Of a DNA stretch of 64,000 bases, positions 46,398 to 53,470 are shown one piece after another. Source of the stretch: Paenibacillus cellulositrophicus (GTDB taxonomy: Bacteria; Bacillota; Bacilli; Paenibacillales; Paenibacillaceae); the NCBI RefSeq assembly GCF_009363095.1, contig NZ_CP045295.1:2847501-2911500 (forward strand), in the 5' to 3' direction. Position numbers and translations under genes: made by a program. Positions within the stretch are counted from its first letter, which is position 1. Every line of letters starts with the position of its first letter. Under the pieces are notes generated by a model that was given only the letters and a program-made list of their open reading frames with translations, was not told the origin of the DNA and searched no databases.

Positions 46398-47720
46398 ATG
46401 AATCAGACGAATGCTTCCTGGCTGGATCGTTTTTTCAAACTGAGCCAATACAACACGAATGTCAAAACCGAAATCATTGCCGGTCTGACCACTTTTGTAA
46501 CGATGGCCTACATCATCGTGGTTCAGCCGGACCTTATGAAAGCGGCCGGAATGAATCAAGGGGCCGTTATGGTCACCGTGCTGCTGGCGTCCGGCCTCTT
46601 CAGCATCATCATGGGCCTGTATGCCAAACGCCCCTTTGCGGTAGCACCCGGCATGGGCGGCAACGCCTTCTTCGCCTACAGCATCGTTGCTGCGGGCCTG
46701 GCGACCTGGCAGCAGGGTCTCGGCATGATCTTCATTTCAGGCGTCCTGTTCCTTTTGCTGACCTTCCTGGGTCTGCGTGAGACGATTTCCAAAATTATTC
46801 CTAAAAATATCAAGCACGCCATAGGCGCTGCCGTGGGCCTCTTCATCATCGGCACCGGCTTCTCCAATGCCAAGCTGATCGTTCAGAACAAAACCGGCAC
46901 GCTAACGTTGGGCAGCCTGCACTCGCCGACCGTGCTTCTGTCCGTGATCGGACTGGTCATTATTCTCGGCCTGATGGCCCGCAAGCTGAAAGCAGCCGTT
47001 TTCCTCGGCATTCTGATCACATCGGTGATCGGCATTCCGATGGGCATCACCAAGCTGCCGCATTCATTCGCAGACCTGTTCTCCCTGCCGCCGAATCCGT
47101 CGTCGATCATGTTCCAGGCGGATATTCCGGGCGCGCTCAAGCTGGCCTTTTTCCCGCTGCTGTTCACGTTCTTCACAGGTGAATTTTTCTCAACCATGGG
47201 CACCGTGCTCGGGGTCGGCGCAAAAGCCAATCTGCTGGACAAGGAAGGCAACCTGCCGGATATCAAAAAGCCGTTTATTGTGGACGGGCTGGCAACGGTT
47301 GGCGGCTCGCTGATGGGACAAACCACCATCACTACCTACATTGAATCGGCCAGCGGTGTGGAAGCCGGCGGACGCACAGGCCTGACCGCGGTAACGACAG
47401 GGATCGTCTTCCTGCTTGCCCTGTTCATTACGCCGATTATTCTGCTTATTCCGAGTGCGGCCACCGCTCCGGCGCTGATCATCATCGGCCTGTCCATGCT
47501 CGGAACGCTGAAGAATATCGATATGGACGAATGGGAAGAATCCCTTCCGGCACTCTTGACCGTTATCTCCGCCGGACTGACGTTCAGCCTGGCGAACGGG
47601 ATCGTATTCGGCATTCTGTCTTACGTCATCATTAAGGTATTTGCAGGCAAAATCCGCGATATTCATATCGGCCTCTGGATTCTCTGCATACCGCTCGTTT
47701 ATTACCTCTGGCTAAAATAA
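46398..47720 (+). CDS. NCS2-family purine permease
   Basis: A 440-residue polytopic permease of the AzgA/PbuG/PbuO branch. Diagnostic segments are AGLTTFVTMAYIIVV, FAVAPGMGGNAFFAY, FFTGEFFSTMGTVLGVG and QTTITTYIESASGVEAGGRTGL (substrate and cation region). It is a paralogue of the partial permease at the window start (shared NVKTEIIAGLTTF). The adenine deaminase gene follows after 25 bases, so the transporter probably imports adenine or hypoxanthine for salvage. AAAGGAG stands 13 bases before the ATG, an unusually long gap. Confidence 0.93.
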   Translation: MNQTNASWLDRFFKLSQYNTNVKTEIIAGLTTFVTMAYIIVVQPDLMKAAGMNQGAVMVTVLLASGLFSIIMGLYAKRPFAVAPGMGGNAFFAYSIVAAGLATWQQGLGMIFISGVLFLLLTFLGLRETISKIIPKNIKHAIGAAVGLFIIGTGFSNAKLIVQNKTGTLTLGSLHSPTVLLSVIGLVIILGLMARKLKAAVFLGILITSVIGIPMGITKLPHSFADLFSLPPNPSSIMFQADIPGALKLAFFPLLFTFFTGEFFSTMGTVLGVGAKANLLDKEGNLPDIKKPFIVDGLATVGGSLMGQTTITTYIESASGVEAGGRTGLTAVTTGIVFLLALFITPIILLIPSAATAPALIIIGLSMLGTLKNIDMDEWEESLPALLTVISAGLTFSLANGIVFGILSYVIIKVFAGKIRDIHIGLWILCIPLVYYLWLK

Positions 47721-47745
47721 TCTAAGGATAAGGAGATCGATCAGC

Positions 47746-49518
47746 ATGAACCGCAACCTTATTGCCGCCGCGCGCGGCGATCGACCATTAGACTTGGCAC
47801 TGAATAACGTTCAGCTCGTGAACGTGTTTACCGGAGAGATTTACCCTGCCGCCATCGGAATCGCGGACGGCACCATCGTGCATGTCACGGAACCGGGCGT
47901 CACAGAGCTCGAAGCAGAGCGCGTGGTGGACGGAAAAGGACAATTCGCCATTCCCGGCCTGATCGACACGCATCTGCATATCGAGAGCAGCATGCTCACT
48001 CCCGCACACTACGCGGAAGTGGTGCTGCCGCACGGCACGACCCTGATCGTGACCGATCCCCACGAGATCGGCAACGTCCTTGGCGAAGGCGGCGTTCGCT
48101 ACATGGTGGACGCCAGCCGCGTGCTTGACCTCCGCGTCATGACGCTCGCTCCTTCCTGCGTGCCGTCCGCACCGGCGGTTGAAACCGCGGGTGCGGACTT
48201 TACGCCGGAAGTCATCGAACGCATGCTGGCCTGGGAAGGCATCGACGGCGTGGCGGAAGTGATGAACTATCACGGGGTCATTCATGAGGACCCCCGTATG
48301 ATGGGGATTCTGGAGGCGAACGAACGCGCCGGCAAAATCCCGCAGGGGCACGCGCCGACCGTTGTCGGGCGCGATCTGTCCGCTTACCTGGTCGCGGGTC
48401 CCGACTCCGACCATGAATGCCGGACCACAGAGGAAGCCATCGCCAAGCTTCGTGCCGGCATGATCGTCGACATTCGCGAGAGCTCCTTCTCGCTTAACAT
48501 GGCGGAAGTGGCCAAAGCGATTGTTGGCAAGGGCTACCTGCCGAACGTGACGCTGTGCACGGACGACGTCCTGGCATCCCACCTGATCGAACGCGGACAT
48601 ATCAACCATGTCGTCCGCCGTGCGATCGAGGAAGGCATCCCGGCCGTGGATGCGGTCCGGTACGCCACCTTGAACGCGGCGAACCGCCTGAACCGCAAGG
48701 ATGTCGGTGCGCTGGCGCCAGGTCGGCTGGCCGACATCGTCCTGGTCGACGCCTTGGAGACCATGAACGTCTCGGACGTCTGGATCGGCGGGAAGCACAT
48801 CGTCGAAGGCGGTGCGCTGATCGAGCGTCAGCAGCATTTGGAGCCTCCGGCTGAATACCTGCAAACGGTGCATTTGCCGGAAATCTGCGAGGATGACCTG
48901 CGCCTGACCGTTGCCGATCCAAATGCATCGGAAGCTCGCGTGCGGATCATCGAATATGATTTTAAACCAGGTGTGCCTACCGGCTTTATCGAAGCGGTGC
49001 TGCCCGTGAAGGACGGCCAGCTCGTTCCCGAAGCCTATGACGGCCATAAAGGCCCGCTGAACCGTGTTGCGGTGTGGAACCGCCATGGGGTGAACAACAA
49101 CAAGGCCTTGGGACTGCTGGCCGGATTCGGCGTTGTTGAAGGCGCGGTGGCGACGACGGTCGCGCATGACAGCCATCACCTGGCCGCGCTCGGCGTCAGC
49201 ACGGCGGATATGGTCATTGCCGCCAATGAACTGCGCAAACGCGGCGGAGGCATGATCGCCGTGAAGGACGGAGAGGTCGTCGCTTTCCTGCCCCTTCCGC
49301 TCGCAGGGCTGATGAGTCTGGAGGAGGGCGAGGTGCTCGCGCCGAAAATCAATCAATTCGTCGATGCGATCCAAGCCGAGATCCTGCCCGGCAAAAACCC
49401 GATTCACCGCATGATCATGGTCACGCTGCCGGTCATTCCGCAGGCCAAAATCACCGACCTCGGGCTGGTGGATGTGGACAAGCAGGAGCTTGTGCCGATG
49501 ATCATCGAAACGAAATAA
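47746..49518 (+). CDS. ade: Adenine deaminase
   Basis: Metal-dependent amidohydrolase of 590 residues, the usual AdeC size, that deaminates adenine to hypoxanthine. The HxH metal ligands are in IDTHLHIESSML; TDPHEIGNVLGEGG, EVMNYHGVIH and TLCTDDV are active-site loops; the C-terminal domain contains TVAHDSHHLAALG. It directly follows an NCS2 permease gene, giving an import-and-deaminate salvage pair. AAGGAG lies 11 bases before the ATG. Confidence 0.96.
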   Translation: MNRNLIAAARGDRPLDLALNNVQLVNVFTGEIYPAAIGIADGTIVHVTEPGVTELEAERVVDGKGQFAIPGLIDTHLHIESSMLTPAHYAEVVLPHGTTLIVTDPHEIGNVLGEGGVRYMVDASRVLDLRVMTLAPSCVPSAPAVETAGADFTPEVIERMLAWEGIDGVAEVMNYHGVIHEDPRMMGILEANERAGKIPQGHAPTVVGRDLSAYLVAGPDSDHECRTTEEAIAKLRAGMIVDIRESSFSLNMAEVAKAIVGKGYLPNVTLCTDDVLASHLIERGHINHVVRRAIEEGIPAVDAVRYATLNAANRLNRKDVGALAPGRLADIVLVDALETMNVSDVWIGGKHIVEGGALIERQQHLEPPAEYLQTVHLPEICEDDLRLTVADPNASEARVRIIEYDFKPGVPTGFIEAVLPVKDGQLVPEAYDGHKGPLNRVAVWNRHGVNNNKALGLLAGFGVVEGAVATTVAHDSHHLAALGVSTADMVIAANELRKRGGGMIAVKDGEVVAFLPLPLAGLMSLEEGEVLAPKINQFVDAIQAEILPGKNPIHRMIMVTLPVIPQAKITDLGLVDVDKQELVPMIIETK

Positions 49519-49560
49519 AGCGCCCTCGCAGAGCGTCTAACGATACGTATCCTTTACTAG

Positions 49561-49612
49561 AAAACCCCGCACGCAGACCGAGTTGGCTCGGTACCGCTGC
49601 GGGGTTTTTTTT
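49561..49612. terminator. Bidirectional terminator after ade
   Basis: AAAACCCCGCA...TGCGGGGTTTT with a structured loop (ACCGAG/CTCGGT) and eight T on the plus strand, plus an A-run giving Ts on the other strand. It serves ade and the convergent lipoprotein gene. Confidence 0.9.
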
Positions 49613-49624
49613 GATAATACACCC

Positions 49625-50179
49625 CTATTCTTTGATACGATGAGACGTTGAATAACTGTCGATGATAGCGATCGTATCCACGATTCCATCGTACTCCATC
49701 GCGTGGAAGAGCAGAAGGTTTTTGGCTGCTTTATCGTTTTTGGGTGCATTGTTCTCCAGGAACACACGCTTTTTCATATTAAAGACATAAGTCAATGGCG
49801 CATCGGGGGAGGTTGGCATATGAACGTTTCCATAAATGCTCTCGAACTCGTCTTTCGTCATGCCGATCTCGGCATTCAAGGCAGTTTTATAGTGATCCTT
49901 TGCTTCCTCTCCCACCCTAAGGTAAACCAGCTTGCCCTCCCCATAAGCTGCTTCGATGCCCAAGCCGTATTCGAACACGCCGTTCGCCCGTTGTTTTCCC
50001 TGTCCCAATACGGCCTCAGCGTCCGCCTGCTTCATTCCATAATAAAGCTTCCGTCCATCCGCCTTGCTGACGATGCCCAAATCCTCCACGGTGAACTTCT
50101 TTTCATCCTCCTTTTCGCTGCTGCTGCAGCCTCCCAATGCCAAGATGAACAAGATCAGAAGAGCGCAAGCGGTTCTCAT
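49625..50179 (-). CDS. Lipoprotein of unknown function
   Basis: A 184-residue protein with signal peptide MRTACALLILFILALGGC (lipobox LGGC) and a charged linker SSSEKEDEKK, so it is anchored to the outer face of the membrane. The mature part is mixed alpha/beta, with KLYYGMKQADAEAVLGQGKQ near the start and a later GMTKDEFESIYGN, which look like two related half-repeats (GM-x2-D/E-A/E). No family or enzyme motif was recognised. Confidence 0.8.
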   Translation of the reverse strand: MRTACALLILFILALGGCSSSEKEDEKKFTVEDLGIVSKADGRKLYYGMKQADAEAVLGQGKQRANGVFEYGLGIEAAYGEGKLVYLRVGEEAKDHYKTALNAEIGMTKDEFESIYGNVHMPTSPDAPLTYVFNMKKRVFLENNAPKNDKAAKNLLLFHAMEYDGIVDTIAIIDSYSTSHRIKE

Positions 50180-50406
50180 GATTTCCCCCCTCGTTTGGAT
50201 TTACTAAATTTTACAACAGCTGGGGGCGGTTCGCCAATCACTATTCCGGAATCATGGTACTACGTCATCTGATGTTTCATTTACCTAGCAACAGGGTAAA
50301 AAAGATACACAATCCCCGTGACGGACATTGCGTCTTCGGATCAGCCTTATTTAAACTGCTTCACGAAAATCTGTTTCAAAATCCCTGGCATAAGGAGGCC
50401 TGCAGA

Positions 50407-50547
50407 ATGATACATATGCATGGCATCATGCCCTATCACCCGTCTTACCCTAAGCCGCAGCCCGTTAACCGGCCGGTGAAGGAAGATACGGACAAGAATA
50501 GGAGCTTTCAAGAGATTTTGCAGGAGAAAATCAGCCAGAACCGCTGA
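50407..50547 (+). CDS. Small 46-residue protein, flagellar-operon-protein-like N terminus
   Basis: AAGGAGG lies 8 bases before ATG 50407, a strong translation signal for a very short frame: MIHMHGIMPYHPSYPKPQPV then NRPVKEDTDKNRSFQEILQEKISQNR. The tail, with a proline-rich lead into SFQEILQEKI, recalls the first 40-50 residues of the flagellar operon protein family (TIGR02530-like), in which a FQE-x-L-x-x-K helix precedes a longer domain that is absent here. It may be a genuine small peptide or a truncated relic; there are no flagellar genes nearby. Confidence 0.5.
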   Translation: MIHMHGIMPYHPSYPKPQPVNRPVKEDTDKNRSFQEILQEKISQNR

Positions 50548-50614
50548 TGCACGAAGGTCACTGCTAGTCGGGCGCCAGGCGGAATCACAATCACGCCGAT
50601 CAGCTGTATAAATT

Positions 50615-50645
50615 AAAAAGACCGTTGCGCATGATGCGTACGGTC
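50615..50645 (-). terminator. Terminator of the padR-DUF1700 operon
   Basis: On the minus strand GGACCGTACGCAT pairs with ATGCGCAACGGTC, followed by TTTTTAATTT. The plus strand also shows CTTCTCT, a weaker tail. Confidence 0.8.
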
Positions 50646-50680
50646 CTTCTCTGTTCCGGTTAACATTAAATTGCAAATAC

Positions 50681-51244
50681 CTATGCCGACACCCGGCCGC
50701 CCGGCAGTGATCTTCGATACTGGGTGGACAAAAAAGCCATATACTTTTTAAGACCTACCCAGCTGAAGTATGCGATCCCTCCAATGATGGCGCCAACGAT
50801 CGCCGCGACCACCATGCTGTATTCCGTCGGGACCTCCATGCCGGGCACGCCCATATTGATCCAGGTCGCGCCGAAAGTACGAATCACGCCTGCGACCAGA
50901 ATCAACAAGGTGCAAAAACCAAAGCCGTAGGCAATCACGGCAAGGACCGGGATGACCATGATGCTCAGCAGCCCTGTCGTGCAGTAGAACAACGCCATAG
51001 CCAAAATATCGCGGAAAGATCCGCTCCGATGCCCCTCAACGAAGTGCTGGCTCCGGTACGCCTTGGCGAGCTTGCGGGGATCGCCCAAACGAGACAGGAT
51101 CGCTGCCTCCGGCTGCCCGTTCGCGATACCCTCTGCAATATGGCTCTCGATTTCCATAACGGCATCCATCCGCTCTTCATCGGGAAGCTTCTCCAAGTAC
51201 TTGTTCAATTTCTCTAAATAAGACCTTCCATATGGGCTGATCAT
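50681..51244 (-). CDS. DUF1700-family membrane protein
   Basis: A 187-residue protein. Its N-terminal 60 residues (SYLEKLNKYLEKLPDEERMD through AIRLGDPRKLAKAY-like ILSRLGDPRKLAKAYR) form the helical DUF1700 head typical of this family. Two or three membrane helices and a basic tail follow. Such proteins are usually encoded with a PadR regulator and may act as anti-sigma or bactofilin-like membrane partners; the function is not established. Its ATG overlaps the padR stop by four bases (ATGA), and GGAGGAG lies 8 bases before it. Confidence 0.88.
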   Translation of the reverse strand: MISPYGRSYLEKLNKYLEKLPDEERMDAVMEIESHIAEGIANGQPEAAILSRLGDPRKLAKAYRSQHFVEGHRSGSFRDILAMALFYCTTGLLSIMVIPVLAVIAYGFGFCTLLILVAGVIRTFGATWINMGVPGMEVPTEYSMVVAAIVGAIIGGIAYFSWVGLKKYMAFLSTQYRRSLPGGRVSA

Positions 51245-51585
51245 AAGATCTCTCCTCCATAGATTTGAATTTGATCGACGCTCCGGCTGATCTTGTTCCA
51301 TTCCGCAGACATCATCTCCACAAGCCGGTGCCCCGTAGGGGTAAGGCTGTAATATTTGCGCGGCGGTCCTGCCTCCGATTCCTTCCAGAACGATTCGATG
51401 TATTGATCCTTTAGCAGCCGCCGAAGCAGCGGATAGAGCGTTCCCTCCGTCACGGCAAGCGGCTCCCACTGATCCAGCAGCGTCACAAGCTCGTATCCGT
51501 ATCTCGGCTGCTTGGCGATAAGCTGCAAAATGCAGTATTCCAGGATGCCTCTGCGGACCTGCGAAGTCCATTCCGACATTTCCAT
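51241..51585 (-). CDS. PadR-family transcriptional regulator
   Basis: A 114-residue winged-helix protein of the short PadR type: RRGILEYCILQLIAKQPRYGYEL (helices 1-2), VTEGTLYPLLRRLLKDQYIE (recognition helix) and RKYYSLTPTGHRLVEMM (wing). It is the first gene of a two-gene operon with DUF1700 and probably represses its own promoter. The upstream region to 51655 contains TACTTTGCATTGCAAGGTAC, a dyad (GGTAC/GTACC-type around TTGCATTGCAA, about 51624-51645) that could be its operator. Confidence 0.9.
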   Translation of the reverse strand: MEMSEWTSQVRRGILEYCILQLIAKQPRYGYELVTLLDQWEPLAVTEGTLYPLLRRLLKDQYIESFWKESEAGPPRKYYSLTPTGHRLVEMMSAEWNKISRSVDQIQIYGGEIL

Positions 51586-51623
51586 TTCGTTCGTCCGCTC
51601 CCTTCGTCACCATAATAACACCA

Positions 51624-51645
51624 GGTACTTTGCATTGCAAGGTAC
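51624..51645. promoter_or_regulatory. Candidate PadR operator
   Basis: GGTACTTTGCA, centre, TTGCAAGGTAC reads as a partly direct, partly inverted pair 40-60 bases upstream of padR; the core TTGCATTGCAA is palindromic apart from its centre. PadR regulators bind dyads of the ATGT-N8-ACAT kind, so this is only a positional suggestion. Confidence 0.3.
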
Positions 51646-51655
51646 TATGTCAAAA

Positions 51656-51825
51656 TAGTTTCGAAAACTAATTACAGTCGTGCGATGGTTCTGCGAACTA
51701 TATACGACGATATGTTCATTAGTTTGGCGAACTGATTTCAGTCATGCGTCCATTAATTGGGTGAACTAATTACAACCATACGTGCACTAGTTTTGGTGAA
51801 CTATTTACAATCGCACGCGCATCTG
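51656..51825. repeat. Five degenerate 34-bp tandem repeats
   Basis: Units are anchored by CGAAAACTAATTACA (51662), GCGAACTATATACGA (51693), GCGAACTGATTTCAG (51727), GTGAACTAATTACAA (51761) and GTGAACTATTTACAA (51796), with spacings of 31, 34, 34 and 35. A shared pattern is AGTTtGGtGAACTAaTTACA then aTCgtaCGtgCAtTA. The last unit supplies the -35 of the gntR promoter. There are no unique spacers, so it is not a CRISPR array. Confidence 0.8.
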
Positions 51826-51832
51826 TTATATT
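51804..51832 (+). promoter_or_regulatory. Promoter of the gntR-membrane protein operon
   Basis: TTTACA (51804-51809) and TATATT (51827-51832) are 17 bases apart. The -35 lies in the last 34-bp repeat and the -10 lies inside the inverted repeat at 51821-51847. Confidence 0.7.
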
Positions 51833-51847
51833 CGTTGTATAACAGAT
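51821..51847. promoter_or_regulatory. Probable GntR operator
   Basis: ATCTGTTATA (51821-51830), spacer TTCGTTG, TATAACAGAT (51838-51847): perfect 10-base arms overlapping the -10 box. This is a good candidate for autorepression by the GntR protein encoded 60 bases downstream. Confidence 0.7.
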
Positions 51848-51907
51848 GTTCATACTCTAACAATAAATATGACCTACGCAGCATGTTGATGAAAGGAGGG
51901 CTCATCA

Positions 51908-52306
51908 TTGATTATCCGGTTGGATATGCAGTCCGACGTGCCCATTTACACACAGCTCATGAATCAGATCATCGAAGGGATCGCCAGCAAACAGCTGGCC
52001 CCGGGCGAGTATCTTCCCTCCGTCCGCAGCCTTGCCTCGGATATCGGCGTGAACCTGCACACCGTCAATAAGGCTTACACGCTGCTCAAGCAGGAAGGAT
52101 TTATTCAAATTCACCGGCAAAAAGGGGTCGTCGTGAACCCCGACGGCATGCCGGGAATCACCCCTGATTATCAACACAAACAGGAAGCTCAGCTTAGACC
52201 CGTCATCGCCGAAGCCATTTGCCGGGGCATGGATAAAACGGAGCTGCTGCGGATTGTGGAAAGCTTTTACGACGAAATCACCCAAGAACCAAAGGAGAAT
52301 GCCTAA
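51908..52306 (+). CDS. GntR-family regulator, YtrA subfamily
   Basis: A 132-residue protein with the GntR winged helix (PIYTQLMNQIIEGIASKQL, LPSVRSLASDIGVNLHTVNKAYTLL) and only a short C-terminal helical tail, the YtrA type that usually controls membrane-protein or ABC genes. The TTG at 51908 is used because AAGGAGG lies 8 bases upstream and no ATG in frame keeps the domain. Its stop overlaps the next ATG by one base (TAATG). It most likely binds the inverted repeat over its own promoter. Confidence 0.9.
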   Translation: MIIRLDMQSDVPIYTQLMNQIIEGIASKQLAPGEYLPSVRSLASDIGVNLHTVNKAYTLLKQEGFIQIHRQKGVVVNPDGMPGITPDYQHKQEAQLRPVIAEAICRGMDKTELLRIVESFYDEITQEPKENA

Positions 52307-53409
52307 TGTACTGGATATCCGTTTTGTTTCTGATCGCCATGTTCGTTCCCCTGTCGCTGTCTCTGATCTGCATGCCTTATTTGACGCGGGAAACCGTCAG
52401 CTTCGGCGTATCGGTCAGCGAAGCCGTGTATCACAGCACTCCGCTGCGCCGCATGCGCAGGCAGTATGTATGGACCGGTTCAGTCGCATACGGCGTGCTG
52501 CTGATCGCCTGTCTCCTCGCCATGCTGACCGTGCCGGAAAAGCAGCAGCCTACCATCATCACCGGATTTGTGCTGCTTCTGATCGCTGCTGCGGCAGTTA
52601 TCAATCTGATTTTTTATACGAAAATGAAACGGTTCAAAGCCACGCTTCCCCCGGAGACGTTGAACCCTTCCGTCGTGGCCGTGGATACGTCATTCCGCAG
52701 CGGAAACAAGCTGGTCTGGTCAAATAAATGGTTTCTGATCCATGGAGCCGTTGCATTGATCAGCGCCGCCCTTGCCCTGGCTTACTACGATAAAATCCCC
52801 GACACGCTGAACATGAAGTTCAACTGGCAGGGCGAAGTGACCCGAACGGCGGCCAAATCGTACCGGACGGTTCTCGGCCTGAACTTGATGCAGCTTGTAA
52901 TGATCGGGATCTTTATGACCACGAACTGGTCGATCCTCCGCAGCAAGCAGCAGCTTGACCCGGCCAATCCGCAGCAGTCGGTACGCCGTAACGCCGCCTT
53001 CCGCCGCAGATGGTCCATGTTCAACGTCGCGGCCGGCCTCATGATGGTGCTGCTGTTCTCGTTCGTTCAGTACAACATGATCTATCCGCTGAGCCGGGAG
53101 ATTATGATGCTCGTCAGCCTGATGATGCCTATGCTGATCGTCGTGCTGGCCATCGTGCTGGCCTTTTCCACCGGCCAGGGCGGACGGCGGATCGGTGGTC
53201 CATCTTCCGGTTCCGGGGCAACGCATGTCGTTAATGATGACAAATACTGGAAGCTCGGCAATGTTTATTTTAATCCTCAGGACCCCGCCCTGTTCGTGGA
53301 AAAACGTATGGGCATCGGCTGGACGGTCAACTTCGGCAGACCCGGCGCCTGGATTTTCCTGGTCGGTATCTTAGCTGTGATCATTATCGCTGCTCGAATT
53401 GCAAGTTAA
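52306..53409 (+). CDS. DUF1648/DUF5808-type membrane protein
   Basis: A 367-residue polytopic membrane protein with about seven helices. A central DUF1648-like piece (KIPDTLNMKFNWQGEVTRTA) lies between helices. The C-terminal DUF5808 signature is DDKYWKLGNVYFNPQDPALF followed by VEKRMGIGWTVNFGRP. Members are typically encoded next to a GntR (YtrA-type) regulator; in Bacillus the similar SdpI family gives immunity to a secreted toxin, so an immunity or stress role is conceivable but unproven. It is translationally coupled to the gntR-type gene. Confidence 0.87.
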   Translation: MYWISVLFLIAMFVPLSLSLICMPYLTRETVSFGVSVSEAVYHSTPLRRMRRQYVWTGSVAYGVLLIACLLAMLTVPEKQQPTIITGFVLLLIAAAAVINLIFYTKMKRFKATLPPETLNPSVVAVDTSFRSGNKLVWSNKWFLIHGAVALISAALALAYYDKIPDTLNMKFNWQGEVTRTAAKSYRTVLGLNLMQLVMIGIFMTTNWSILRSKQQLDPANPQQSVRRNAAFRRRWSMFNVAAGLMMVLLFSFVQYNMIYPLSREIMMLVSLMMPMLIVVLAIVLAFSTGQGGRRIGGPSSGSGATHVVNDDKYWKLGNVYFNPQDPALFVEKRMGIGWTVNFGRPGAWIFLVGILAVIIIAARIAS

Positions 53410-53470
53410 CCCGCCGGAACGCGATATGTCATCTTATCATTCGGGGATATCCCCTTTAGGAGGAATGTTT

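Noticed and set aside
47788..49407. A 539-codon open frame antisense to adenine deaminase
   Set aside because: Same reason: the sense strand encodes an intact enzyme, and the antisense product is His/Arg/Val-rich with no motif.
51245..51640. N-terminal extension of the DUF1700 protein by 132 codons
   Set aside because: It overlaps the PadR gene out of frame; the ATG at 51244 has GGAGGAG before it and begins exactly where the DUF1700 domain begins.
51656..51825. CRISPR-like array
   Set aside because: The 34-base units are contiguous and degenerate, with no unique spacers and no cas genes nearby.
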